Positions 43,918-55,850 of a DNA stretch of 64,000 nucleotides are shown in pieces (position 1 is the stretch's first letter; each line of letters begins with the position of its first letter). The stretch lies in NCBI RefSeq assembly GCF_035046485.1, contig NC_085136.1, positions 325,342,175 to 325,406,174 on the forward strand. Direction: 5' to 3'. Below the pieces are notes generated by a model. It had not been told where the DNA came from. It worked only from the letters and a program-made list of their open reading frames with translations, and searched no databases. Position numbers and translations under genes: made by a program. The stretch is from Aedes albopictus. Taxonomy: Eukaryota; Arthropoda; Insecta; Diptera; Culicidae.

Positions 43918-45850
43918 TAAAGCGTTTCGGAAGCCCCATGAAATCACCTGAAACGCCTCTGAAACTCTGAAACTCTCTGAAGCTTACCTTAAAGCCTGTA
44001 AAGCCTTCAAGCCCTCTGAAATCCCTCTGACGCTCACGTGAACACTAGAACAGCTCAGAATCGGCATGCTTCTGGCAGGGAGTATTCACACTCTCACGTC
44101 ATGTTACGTTTACACTTATTCATTCCCGGACTCTTCCGGCCTCTTCTTATCCCTACACTTACTCGCATTCAAGATGACGAAACAATATTCGAGTGCCCCT
44201 GTTAATCAGTTCGTCGTCCTTTCGTCTTGGTGGATCTACCGCTTCGGCAGCCCTCTTAGGCTACCATGCCCTCTGAAACCCACTAGAATGCTTTAAACAC
44301 GCCTTGAAACACCCATGAAATATCCAAAATCCACTTTGAAACGTCTTGATATGTCACTAAAACCCCCCTGAAATTTTATGAAATGCCTTGAAACGCTATT
44401 GAATCATCCTCAAGCCACATTGAAGCTCATAAACCCAAATCAACCAGGAATCCCTTTGATACTCATCGAAACGCCTAACAGCGCCTTTTAGGCCTCCTGA
44501 AACGACTTGAAGCCCATCTGAAGGCCTGTAAAACCCATTTAAGTCTCCAGGAAACCCCTTGGAAGCTCCCTGAAATGCCCCGAAATACCTCTGAAACAAC
44601 TTGAACACCCTAACAATCTCCTGAGTGCCTACGAATCTCCAAACGCCTCGAAATGCCCAGAAACGTCACTGAAACTCCATGAAATCCCCTTGAAATTCCC
44701 TGATGCACCATGGAAAGCCGTTGTTAAATCCCCCTCAAACCGCCCTGAAGCTCATTCGAATGCCTGTGAAGCCCAAAACCACCGGAAAAACACAAAGCAT
44801 TGAACTGCCATTCGGACTACCTGAAACCACTTGCAGCCCATCTGTAACCCTGTAAAACTTCATAAGTCTCTCTGAAATTATTCGTAAACTCCGTAAAATG
44901 CCCTGAAACGCCTTGAGACACCTCCGAAACAACCCTTGATCCGCTCTGAGGCTCACTTGAATTCACGTCGAACGCCTTGAAATTCACTGAAATCCTCCCG
45001 AAACCGAATTGAAGCTCATCCGAAGCACTAGCTTCCCGGACCACTCTGAGGCTCACCTGAATTCACTTCGGAACGCCTTGAAATTCACTGAAATCCTCCC
45101 GAAACCGTTCTGAAGCTCATCCGAAGCACTAGCTTCCCTAAACCTCAGTAGCCTTTCTGAAACGCTTCGAAAAGCTTCTGGAGCCCCTTGACACCCGCTG
45201 AAGCTCAACTGAAAGTTTGTGAAGGCTTCTGAAATGCCCTGAAATGCCTTGAAACACCCCTGAAATGTCCTTCAACGTCTTGAAACGTTCTAAAATTCCG
45301 TTGAATCACCCCTGAAACGGCCGTGAAGCTCCCTAAATCCCCGGAAACCCCTCGACAAGCCTCTGAAACGCTCATTTGACAGCGTTTTGGAATGCATTGA
45401 TACTTCTTAAATACCCCTTTCTGGATATCTCTCGAAAGCCTCTGAACCCATGAATCGTCTTAAAACCCTTCTAAAACCCCGTGAAACGCCTCTTTAACGT
45501 CTTGAAACCACCCCGCCTTCCTTAGAGCTCACTTGAAAGTCTGTGAAGTTTCTCAAGACCCCCGGGCATCCCCCTGAACTCCCCCGAAAATGAAATGCCT
45601 TGAAGTGATTCTTAAGTCCTCTTGAACCCCTCTGAATTCCATTTACAACCCCTTGAAGCCTTCCGAAACTCTGGGAAACCTCCCCTGCGATCCCTCCACT
45701 GAAACGCAATGAGCTTCCCAGAAAGCCCTTGAAGCCCCTGAAAAGCTCTTTGACATCTCCTGAATTCCCTCTGAAACGCCTCTGAAATCCCTCAGAAACT
45801 CCTTTGAAAGCCCCCTGAGACCAGACCTGAAAACCTTCCAGCCACTGACC
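43918..45850. repeat. GAAAC minisatellite, about 1.9 kb
   Basis: Continuous degenerate words such as cctgaaacgcctctgaaac, cttgaaattcactgaaatcc and gctcacttgaattc. A local ~110-bp duplication stands out (44946-45010 against 45050-45120). Confidence 0.88.
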
Positions 45851-46605
45851 CTCCTTAAGGCTTTGTACGGCATCATCAGCATTGGCAGCCATGTTGGATA
45901 TGTGGCTCAAAATTTCAAAGTGGTAATTCACTGGCTCTTACGCATAGCTGGAGACTTGTGCGGTCTGTAACACAGTTGTTTGGGCAAGATGGGGGAAGAA
46001 TTTCTGTCGATAATCACGCGAACTTCGAAGTGGTTCAAGGAGATCCGAAAATAGCTGAGGACACCTGCTGTTGGTTGTGGCTGGAATGACGAGAGGCCAG
46101 TTGATCCGAGTTGAACGAGTAGAGATGGTGATTTCCGGAAGTGACGGAAGAGTTCGCCACGATTTAGTCCGAACCGCAACCGTAAGCCTTCGACGACTAG
46201 CAGTGAAACTGGCGGTGCTTAATGCGAAGAATAGCGATTCCAAAGCGGAGTCTTTGTCAGAAAGAAACGTAGCTAGAGTTAACGGGAGGAAGATGCAATT
46301 TCCCCCCTCTGGTTCGAACAACTGTGGTTGATGAACACTGTGAAAAACTGTGAAATATTCAGGGTTATCCAAACTGTCCATGAGTTTAGTCCTTGGCATC
46401 TACAGCTGTTTCAGTAGTTATTTATGTTATGAGCTGTAACATCCCACATCCTTCTATAATCTAACCACCCCCCCCCCCTTTAAAATTGTACGATCCATTC
46501 CAACATTATTTTGGGATGTTCCAGAACAAACAGGCCTCTCCGAAGCCGGAAGTACCCACATTGTGCATGAGAAAATGTGACAATGGCAGTAACTGACGCA
46601 ACGTC
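45851..46605. other. Unassigned sequence between minisatellites
   Basis: Minus-strand frames of 145-153 codons exist but resemble no family and include minisatellite sequence. No splice-supported exon seen. Confidence 0.45.
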
Positions 46606-46609
46606 AATC

Positions 46610-48690
46610 TAGACGGGAGACAATTGAGTGTGTCAGAAAGGGTTTTGAAGGGATTTCAGGGGATTTTAGAGGCTTTCAGGGTAGGTTTTTGAACTTTCAT
46701 GAGCTTTCAGGCGCTCAAAGAAGTTCCAGGGGAGTTCAAAGAGGTTTCCGTTGGCTATGATGGGGTTTCAAGAGATATAAGAGGATTTTAGCAGCGATTA
46801 TTTCAAGTGGATTGAAATGGTTTCAGAAGGTTTCATGAATGTTTTAGGGATATTGAAGAGGGTCACAAGGCCTCTCAGAGGTATTCATGAGATATTCAGG
46901 GGTCGTTCAGGAATCTAAGGGGATTTCAGGGGGTTTTCAATGCCGTTACATGGTTTTCCAGTAAGGTTTACAAGGACTTTTCAGGGAAATTCGGCGGCAT
47001 TTGTGAAGGTTTTAGTGGTATTTTTTGGGGATCTCAGTGGTATTCTGGACAGTTTCAGGGGATCTCGAGGGCGTTTCAGGAGGAATCAGGGGCGTTTCAG
47101 GGACTCTCAAGAGGAATAAGGGGTTTCGGTAAGATTCAGGCGTTACATAAGTATTTCAGGGGGTTTAAGGGGCATTTCGAGGGACCTCTGGGGGTTTTTT
47201 TAGGTTCCCAAAGAAGTTTCAGAGGAGCTTCAAAGAGGTTTCCGTTTGCTATAGAGTTTTCAGGTGTTTTCGAGAAATGTAATGGGGTTTCAGCGGCGGT
47301 TGAGATAATTTCAAGCAGATTCAAATGGTTTCAGGAGGATTCAGAGGTGTTTTAAGGATATTTAGGAGGGTTTCAGAGCATCTCAGGACTATTCGGAGGT
47401 GATCCAGGAGGTTTCTGGGGTGTTTCAGGAGTCTTAGATTTCAGGGGGTTTTCAAGGCCATTACATGGTGTTTCAGAAAGTTTTACAAATATTTTTCAGG
47501 GAATCTCGGCGGCATTTGTGAAGGTTTCAGGTGTGTTTTATGGGCCTTTTTCTTTTTCTTTCATGGCATTACGTCCCCACTAGGACTTGGCCTGCCTCGC
47601 TTCAACTCAGTGTTCTTCAAGCACTTCAACAGTTATTAATTGAAGGGCTTTCTTTGCCTGCCATTGCATGAATTTGTATATTGTGGGGCAAGCACAATGA
47701 TACACTATGCCCAGAGAGTCGAGATTTTTTTCCGACTGGAACGGGAATCGAACCCGCCGTCTCCGGATTGGCGATCCATAGCCTTAACCACTAAGCTCAG
47801 AGGGGTTCAAGAGAGTTCCAGGAGGATTCAGAAATTACAGGAGTGTTTCAGGAAATCACGGGGCGTTTCGAGGGATCTCTGAGGGTGTTTCGAGGGACTC
47901 AGGGACTTTTGAGAGGCTCTCAGTAGGATTTAGGAACTTTTAAGAGGGTTTCAAGTGCGTTTCAGAGAGGTATGTGGTGGCTTCAGGGGTGTTTCCAGGG
48001 ATTTTCAGTGGCGATTACGAGGATCTTATGAGGGGGTGTTTCAGGAGTCTTAGGGTGTTTCATGAAACTTCCAAGGGTATTCCATGAGCTTTCAGGGAGT
48101 TCAAATAAGTTCCAGAGGATCTTCGAAGAGGTTTCGGCTGGCTATAATGGTTTTAGATGTTTTCAAGAAATATTATGGGATTTCAGCGGCGATTGAAATA
48201 ATTTTAATCGAATTAAGCGTTTTAGAGGCATTTAAGAGAGTTTCAGATGGGTTCAGGGATATTTCAAAGGGCATTTCAAGGGTTCTGAAGGTTTTAGAGG
48301 ACCTCAGAGGTACTTCAGTAGTTTTTCGAGAGGATTCTGGAGGAGGTTTAGGGATCTTTTATAGGGTATCAGTGGCTTTCGGTGGTCTACTGGATGTTTT
48401 GGTGGAATCGAAGAAGCTTCAGAGGGCGTCAATGGCGTTTTGGGGGGCCTCATGAGCATTTAGCAGGGCTTCAGGGGCTCAAGGGCGTTTCGGAGTGTCT
48501 TAGGATGCTTCAGGGGGTGAGGGCTAGTCATTGGTGTTTCTAGGAGTTTCAAGGCTGTTTCAGAAGGTCCCAAGAGTTTCAGAAGGCCTCAGTGGCGTTT
48601 TAGGGGGTCTCAGGGAGTTTCAGGAGGTTTGATTGGCGTTTCAGAGGGCTCAAGATGACTTTGGAACTTGTCCAAGGGTTTCAGGAGTGT
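46610..48690. repeat. GTTTCAGG minisatellite, about 2 kb, with SINE insertion
   Basis: Reverse-orientation relatives of the GAAAC family (tttcagggg, gcgtttcagaggg). Interrupted by a Feilai-like SINE at 47549-47800. Confidence 0.86.
47549..47800 (-). mobile_element. Feilai-like SINE (copy 3)
   Basis: The minus strand has cttagtggttaaggctatgg, then ggcgggttcgattcccg, then cgactctctgggcatagtg. The body follows, and the end is atgaaagaaaaagaaaaag. It is inserted within the minisatellite, so the minisatellite is older. Confidence 0.83.
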
Positions 48691-50230
48691 TCCAGGGGTT
48701 GCTCTTCCAAAAGTATCTGGGAGAATATTTCAAATGTTCCTAGGCGACTCGTCCAAATACTCTCGGAATGCTTTTCTAGGGCTTGCGTGAGGCTTTCCTA
48801 AGGCTCCTAGAAAGGTTTCCAAGTTCCTATGCTGCATTTTTAAGAGCTCCTTAGAGGCTATTCCTTCAAGAGCCCGTGAGAGGCTCTTTCTTCAAGAGCC
48901 CGTGAAGGGCCCTTGTAAATGTTTTTGTCTTTTCCAAGAACTTTTACGAAACTCTTCCAGGAATTTATGCGATGCTGACCCAAGAGCACCTGAGATGCTT
49001 CAAAGAGCTTCTGGTAGACAATCTTGGGAGGCTCTCCCATGAGCTTATGGTAGGCCCTTTCAAGACATTGTGGATAGCTCTCACCAGAGCTTCTGGTAGG
49101 CTTTTGCGAGAGCATCAGAGAGCGAGGTTACTTAAAGCTCCTAATACTTTGCCTTCCCAAGAGGCCGGGATTGACTTTTTAATAAGCTTTAAGGCGTCTC
49201 TTTGAAAATTTTCTGAGAAGCTCTTGAAAAAGTTTCTATAAGGGTATCTGAAACCTCTTAGGACTCTTTCAATTTAATTACGAGGCTTTTCTGAGCGTTC
49301 TTTCCAATGGCTTCTGAAAGGTAGTCCTAGTAGCCCAAGAGAGGCTCATTCAAAAGGTCCTTGGAGATTACCTAAAGTCTCCTAAGACTCGTTTCCAATA
49401 GCATTCGAGCGACTCCTCAGGAAATGGCAGTTCCAAAGGTTCTCTGATAGGCTCTTTCAAGAGCTTCTGGGAGGCGTTTCCAAGAGTTCGTGAGAGCATC
49501 TTTTGTTAGTCTTTGACTAAGTTTCTGACGGCTTTTTCAAGAGCTTCTGGAAGCCTCTGCGTTTTTCTCAGAGCATCTGGTAGTCACGAGTTTTTGTAGC
49601 GTATATAAGAGCTCGAAAGAGACTTTCATGTGCTTCTGAGTAGTATTTTGAAAAGTTTTTGGGAGGCTCTTCCAGGGGCATGTACGAGGGTATTCCAAGA
49701 GTTTCTAGAGTTGCACCTAAAAGCTCCTGAGAAACGTTTTCAAGAACATCAATGGCGGTTCTTCTTGGAAGATTTTTCAAAAACTTCTGAAAGGTAGTAT
49801 CAACAGTTCTGCGAGGTTCCTCCAAACACATCTTGGAGGCTGTTCCAAGTGTATCTGAAAGGCTATTGCAAGAGCTTGTGCAAGGTTACCTAGAAGCACG
49901 TAGGACTTTTTTTCAAGAACATTAAAGCGGCTATGCTGAGAATATGTTTCAACTGTTTTTGAATGGCAGTTTCGAAGGCTTCCGGGAGGCTCTTTCAAGA
50001 GCTTCTGGGAGACATTTCAAAGCGATAGAGAGAGAGAGACACTTTTGTGGAATCTGGTGGCTCTTAAGAGCTTTTGCAAGGATCCTTCATGAGTCCATGG
50101 GACGCGTTTTTAATAGCACCTGGAGGGATCTTCCACGGTTCCTGCGATAGTCTCTGACAGGCACCTCCATGATCTCTTAAGAGGTGCCATTTCATGAGCT
50201 TTTGGGAGACTTTTCCAAGAACATTTACCA
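48690..50230. repeat. AGAGCTTCTGGGAGGCTC minisatellite, about 1.5 kb
   Basis: Degenerate units of about 27-30 bp built from tccaagagcttctgg(g/t)aggctc. Lies directly downstream of the APN-E poly(A) region. Confidence 0.85.
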
Positions 50231-50335
50231 GGCAAATGAATGTCGAAGGTTCTACTTAAATGGCCTTCGTTTTTTTTGTTTGTGTGCGAGTCGACCATAC
50301 ACCAAAATGAGCGTTCATTGTTTACGAAGAACTCG

Positions 50336-50341
50336 TTTATT
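50336..50341 (-). promoter_or_regulatory. Poly(A) signal of APN-E
   Basis: AATAAA on the minus strand, about 160 bp downstream of the stop codon. Confidence 0.6.
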
Positions 50342-50501
50342 TCATTCTTATATATCGAAATTCGCGTTTCCTTATGTAAATTAGATACAAATTCTCCTTC
50401 TTATTCGATTCGAACTTACAGACGAGATACTAGCTTATGATACAGAACAGGCCCGTACCAAACCGCCCCACCATCGTTGAGTAGAAGCTTGGTTAACAGA
50501 C

Positions 50502-53500
50502 CTACAGCAGAGCTGCGATTAGTACCGCCACGGAAGTTATCGCCATCCGCGAGACGGTTCCAACTCGCATGGCTCCCGACTTAACGTTTGCCTCCAACCA
50601 TCTTTCAATCACCCCGAAGTTCGTATTGGTCCACTGGACATTCTCTCCGGCCAGTTCCTTGGCCGTTGCCAGTTCGTTCGCATTCAAATATCCTGCTGCT
50701 TCCAATTTGGTGTTGAGGGCTAGGAACTTGAGAAAGAGAAAAATAACAAGTTAGTCGAAGGTTCAAATGTACTACTAAATCTACACTTACTTCATCGTAC
50801 TGCTCCTTATTGACGACCCGCCTGGCCATTCCGGTTACAGCCGACCCGATAGCCCGTCCACCGAAGCTACCGCCGTTGTACAGCCGGTCGATGGTGTCGG
50901 CATTTTCGGCCAAAAACTTCATGGCCGTCTCAAGGCCGACCTTGCCGTTGACGTACACAGCGCTGAACACCCGGGACCGTTCCTGGCCGCGGTAGCTGGC
51001 GTCACCGGTTTCGTCCAGTGACGTTTCCAAATACAGCTCCAACAGTTCGGGATCCTGCGAACATCCGAGGGCACTGATGAGCAGCACCCGATCCGACGGG
51101 TCCTGTGACCGGTGCATGCGATCCCACACGAACAGGAACGTGTCCCGGTCGGCGTTGCGCAGTCCGTTGCAGTATACGACGCTTTTTAGGTTCGGATCGA
51201 TGTCCTCGGTTTTGTTGGCGACGACTTCCGCCAGCTGCGAATTGGTCTGGGTTAGGCATTCTTCCGACCCCACCTGGCAGGCCCAGTTGATGAGGATGTT
51301 TCGCGTCAGTTTGGAGAAGTGTGAGTCGGAGGGCTTGCTGGTGAGACCGAATTTGTGGAACGATGGTTCGACTAGTTCCCAGACGAACTGTTTGAAGAGG
51401 TTGTACTTGGCAGATCCTGCCAACATCCGGTTTAGGTATGATAAGCCATTGTTGAGGGAGGCCCATGGGACGTATTCCTCTTCTTTGGTGAGGTACTGAA
51501 TTAGTTTTAGGGCAACGTCGTATCCGAGATGTCCGGAGCGTGCCAAGTTGAGTGAGTCATCAATCAGCTGAGCTCGATTGAGATGATGAATCGAGCTGTG
51601 CTCGCCGTGATGGAGCTCGTTGGTTATCAGCTCCCATAGTTTGTCATCGTAGTTGACACGGTAGAAACCAGTTTGCTGTTTGTTGAAGATAACCCAATCG
51701 TCGTTGTCCCAGTGAAGTGACGGCAAAGGGCGCAATTCAGCTGTCTCGCCGACGAGCCAATCATAAGGAAGGGTGGAGGAGAAATCGGGAGCTTGATAGG
51801 TAGCAAAGTTGTACGGTAGGAGCCAGGTTGCCTTGACGGCGTCTTTGGAGGGCTTCAGAAGGTATCGCTCCTGACGTAGTGTTATGACGTTATCTGCACC
51901 GCGGCTCACGTGGAGCACTGGGTAGCCTTTCTGATCCGCCCATGAATAGAAAATGTCCGAGACGTTGAGGTTGACCGGAAAGTCGTTGGGTTCGTCGACT
52001 GCTTTCTGAAGTGCAGCAGCTAAGTCATCAGGAGTTGCCGCTTTAAATTGCATGGCATCCAAATAGTACTTGAGTCCAGCGCGGAAAACTCTGTCGCCGA
52101 AAGCGTGTTGAAACTGCCTCAAAACGGAGCCAGCTGTCAAACGAGATAAATGATAACGTTATAAATACCTTCAAGTGACCATCATGTATCTATCTGTTAC
52201 TCACATTTGTCGTACGCGATATCATCAAACAATGCCGAGATAGCGGTCGGGGTTTCGACATAGCTGTTCATCGGCCGGGTACTTTCCAGTGCATCTGATT
52301 GGAACGCATTTTGGAGTGCTTCTACGGTGGCCATCTCTTGGATGCGCAGGTCTGGGTACGCCTTGTTCGCGGCTATGTATTGCATCAGCGTGGCGAATCC
52401 TTCGTTCAGCCAAAGATAGCTCCACCATTTCGGAGACACCAGATTTCCGAAGAACTGATGTCCGTATTCATGTGCGATGATCAAGGCCGTGCGCTTCAGT
52501 TGACCCATCGGAGACTTGGTGGAGTTGTAGATGAGAGCTTCTTCACGGTAGGTGACCAAACCCCAGTTTTCCATTGCGCCGGCTGCAAAATCGGGGATTC
52601 CGATCTGGTCAAGTTTCGGAAACGAATAGCCGACCTGTAGGTAATCTTCCAAGGCTGCGATCACTTTCACTCCAGCTTCCAATGCAAAATTAAGATCCCC
52701 GTTGCTGATCGAAACGGGGTTCGCATAGACCGATTGTTTGTTCGGAGTGTCTGAGACGAAGGCGAAGTCGGAAACGACGAATGCCAGAAGATACGTCTGC
52801 ATTGACAGGGTGTCCTCAAACTGGGTAACGGTGTAGGTTGCATTCCTGGAATGAAAAATCGCTTGAAACCTAGTACTTTCACAGCGATGAAGCTCACTTA
52901 CCACGGATTCTGACTCTTGATGGGCATGTTGGAGATTGCATGATAAGTATTTCCATGGGTCAATTTCAACCCTATCGGAGCCCGAGTCCCGGGTTCGTCG
53001 TAGCATGGGAATGCATGCCTTGCATCCGTCGACTCGAACTGTGTTGTTGCAATCCACCGTGTATTCCCATTGGCATCCGTGTAGGACGATCGATAGAAGC
53101 CCCCATTGTCCGTACGAAGCACTCCGTGGTAATCGATTTCCAGAGAATAGTCACCGACTCTCAACACCGATGGGGCCAGAATGACCAAGAACTCGTAGGT
53201 GGTATCCATGGTAAAGCTGGAGTCATCGTTAACGAGCACTGTATTGGCGGCATCGGTGAGCTTCACATGGGTCACCGTAAGCTGGCGGTAGTGAAGTGTA
53301 ATGTTCTGCACTTCCTCCAGGACACGCAGCGAGATTTTGACCTTGCCTTCGAAGTCGAACTGATTCGGGCTACCGTGGTCATGAACATGCGTTGTCAGCT
53401 CGATGTCGTACCGCAGTGGACTGGTGTTGTTTGGAAGCCTATAACCGGACACTGGAACTTCCTGCCTAGGAGACAACGGAAGTTTTTCACGCAGCAGAGG

Positions 53501-53557
53501 AACCCCGGACCAAACGGCCGAAGTTACGCTCAGTATCAGGATCACAGTTTTCCACAT
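50502..53557 (-). CDS. Aminopeptidase N paralogue E, complete, GPI-anchored type
   Basis: Exons: 53557-52902, 52845-52205, 52133-50791, 50726-50502. Joined length gives 954 aa with consistent phases. I chose the ATG at 53557 because the longer frame starts at a GTG. Signal peptide [18 protein letters not shown], then [17 protein letters not shown]. It has [22 protein letters not shown] near residue 308, and zinc motif HEYGH near 340 with the third ligand in [12 protein letters not shown]. The Tyr block is DDIAYDK, then [11 protein letters not shown]. The C-terminus ([16 protein letters not shown]) is hydrophobic after KSGAM, a likely GPI signal. The exon that is separate in B and C1 is fused to the large exon here, as in D. 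GATA motifs lie upstream. No defect seen. Confidence 0.95.
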
Positions 53558-53664
53558 CCTGCTGGGTTGCACGTTCCAGGTGAACTGAACTGCTACACAC
53601 TGGAAGCTACGACCAAGTTAGATCGCTCTGATGATGATTCCTCTCCACACTTCAATAATTAAAT

Positions 53665-53680
53665 TATCTTATCTTATCGG
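53665..53680 (-). promoter_or_regulatory. Triple GATA motif upstream of APN-E
   Basis: The minus strand reads CGATAAGATAAGATAA, three overlapping GATA cores about 110 bp upstream of the start codon. The same motif type lies upstream of APN-B, C2 and D. A gut-expression role is inferred. Confidence 0.6.
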
Positions 53681-54134
53681 ACGACGGGCAGCTCTGATGG
53701 GTTCTTGATGTGGCTTGTGTCAACGCGGAGAGATGTCCACCATCCATGCTTTCCCACTGAGAAGTGCCCGACTCTCGAAAGGTCAAACAGCCCACTTGAG
53801 CACTTGAGCGGAACTTGCGAACAGGTTTTAACAGGAGATTCCATTTTCTCGTATTTTGGAGGAAAAATGCGAACATTGTCTCGTTGATGTATAATCTCTG
53901 CCACCTTGTCAAACTAATCAATCAAAATCTAAATGGCATTAAATAGGCTCGCAGAGTACCGTTATCAGTGCAGCGTCGCGACAATGGCCTATACTAGATT
54001 TGGACAGCTGATAAGGCTTTGGTCGTTGCTTTTTGATGGGTTTAGTGACGGATCATGATATGGAGATATGGAGAGGTTCTCGTTCATTGATGCCTACATC
54101 CATTGTTGGTCATTGAAGTGTGTAATTGAAATTG
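53681..54134. other. 5' flank of APN-E, possible + strand promoter
   Basis: No exon recognised. At 53938-53971 a TTAAATA word is followed about 28 bp later by a TCAGT initiator-like site on the + strand, with a GATA core at 54010. A short 24-codon frame follows at 53982. The sequence then enters a gap. Confidence 0.35.
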
Positions 54135-54634
54135 NNNNNNNNNNNNNNNNNNNNNNNNNNNNNNNNNNNNNNNNNNNNNNNNNNNNNNNNNNNNNNNNNN
54201 NNNNNNNNNNNNNNNNNNNNNNNNNNNNNNNNNNNNNNNNNNNNNNNNNNNNNNNNNNNNNNNNNNNNNNNNNNNNNNNNNNNNNNNNNNNNNNNNNNNN
54301 NNNNNNNNNNNNNNNNNNNNNNNNNNNNNNNNNNNNNNNNNNNNNNNNNNNNNNNNNNNNNNNNNNNNNNNNNNNNNNNNNNNNNNNNNNNNNNNNNNNN
54401 NNNNNNNNNNNNNNNNNNNNNNNNNNNNNNNNNNNNNNNNNNNNNNNNNNNNNNNNNNNNNNNNNNNNNNNNNNNNNNNNNNNNNNNNNNNNNNNNNNNN
54501 NNNNNNNNNNNNNNNNNNNNNNNNNNNNNNNNNNNNNNNNNNNNNNNNNNNNNNNNNNNNNNNNNNNNNNNNNNNNNNNNNNNNNNNNNNNNNNNNNNNN
54601 NNNNNNNNNNNNNNNNNNNNNNNNNNNNNNNNNN
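54135..54634. other. Assembly gap (500 N)
   Basis: Exactly 500 N, starting exactly 25,500 bp after the second gap. Confidence 0.99.
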
Positions 54635-55850
54635 TCCAGATGTTCCTTCCGGAATTCCTATAGGCATTCCTCCTGAGATCACTTCAGGGATTTCTGCCTG
54701 GATTGCTTTAAAAAATCCTTAAAGGATTCATTCAGGTGTTTAAGTCAGTATTCCTGCTTGAATTTTTGCTTGAATTTTTCAAAGATGTTCTCCGAGATTT
54801 CGTAGAGTATCCCTTTAGAGATTCCTGCTTTGAATCCTTATGTAAAAAACATGAAAAAATATTGAATTCTGTCGTTATTTCTTGAGGCAATCCTGGAGAG
54901 GTTTTTTTAATCATTCGTGCCAGAATTCCTGATGGGATTCCTTCAAGAATTCTTTCCGAGTTTTTTTTTTTCAATTGGCTTCTTTAACGGTGTTGAGCTA
55001 ATTGGATATTCTGAATCTACATGTTAAACTGAACCGAAATCCAAATTTTCATGAATTTTAGAGTCCGGGAACCTATTTAAAAATCAATTTGAAGTTTGTA
55101 TGGGAGCGATTTGTCGAATCACCCCTCGTCGCAATTTGTACTGGGCGGAGCTGTCAAACAGTTGCCCAGCTGTCAAAAGGTGATTTCAAAAAATCTCCTT
55201 GAAATTGTTTTTAGGTATCAAAACAAAGTTCTAAAAATATGAAAAAAATCATAGTGACTCAGAAAAAGGTGCTCTTTCGTATAAAATCAAAAAATCTATA
55301 CATTTTTCAAAATTTAAAAACCCAATTCCTTCAATGTCTTACGAGATTTCTTCTATAATTCTTCCAGGGATTCCTGCTCATCTTCCAGCTGGGATTCTCG
55401 CCGTGATTCCTTTAAGGATTCCATCAGGTATTCTCTAGTCAACGGGATTCCTCCAAGGATTTGTGCCGGAAATGCTCTGGAACATCATGAAAGGATTCTT
55501 TCCGATATTCAAGCCGGCATTGCTTCAGAGATTTATGCCGGCATTAGTTCGCGGATTCATCCTGGTATTCTTTCGAAGATTTCAAAAAACCCTGGTGCAA
55601 TTCCTTTGAATGTACGTGCAGGGATTCTTGCTGGTATTCCTTGACATACCTTGGATACTTTCAGAGTGTCCTCTCAGGATTCCTCCAATAATTCCTCCCG
55701 AGATCTCTTCTGTGATTCTTTCAGTGCTTCCTGCCGAGCTTGCAGCAGGGATTCATCTGAGAATTCTTCCATATAGTCCTCCCAGAATTCCGGTAGGGCA
55801 TCTCCCAAGATTTCCTAATGGATTTCTGCCAGGATTGCTTTAAAAAATCA
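54635..55850. repeat. GGATTCCTGC minisatellite in two blocks
   Basis: Blocks 54635-54965 and 55330-55850 of units built from ggattcctgccgggattcctt. Separated by unique-looking sequence that includes agctgtcaaacagttgcccagctgtcaaa near 55148, an imperfect local repeat. Confidence 0.8.

Noticed and set aside
45938..46399. 153-aa minus-strand frame
   Set aside because: No recognisable domain, overlaps minisatellite edges, no supporting signals.
52940..53662. 240-aa frame antisense to APN-E exon 1
   Set aside because: Antisense shadow of a real exon; no domain and no promoter. The same applies to 57701-58468 opposite the protease homologue and to 15468-16085 opposite APN-B.
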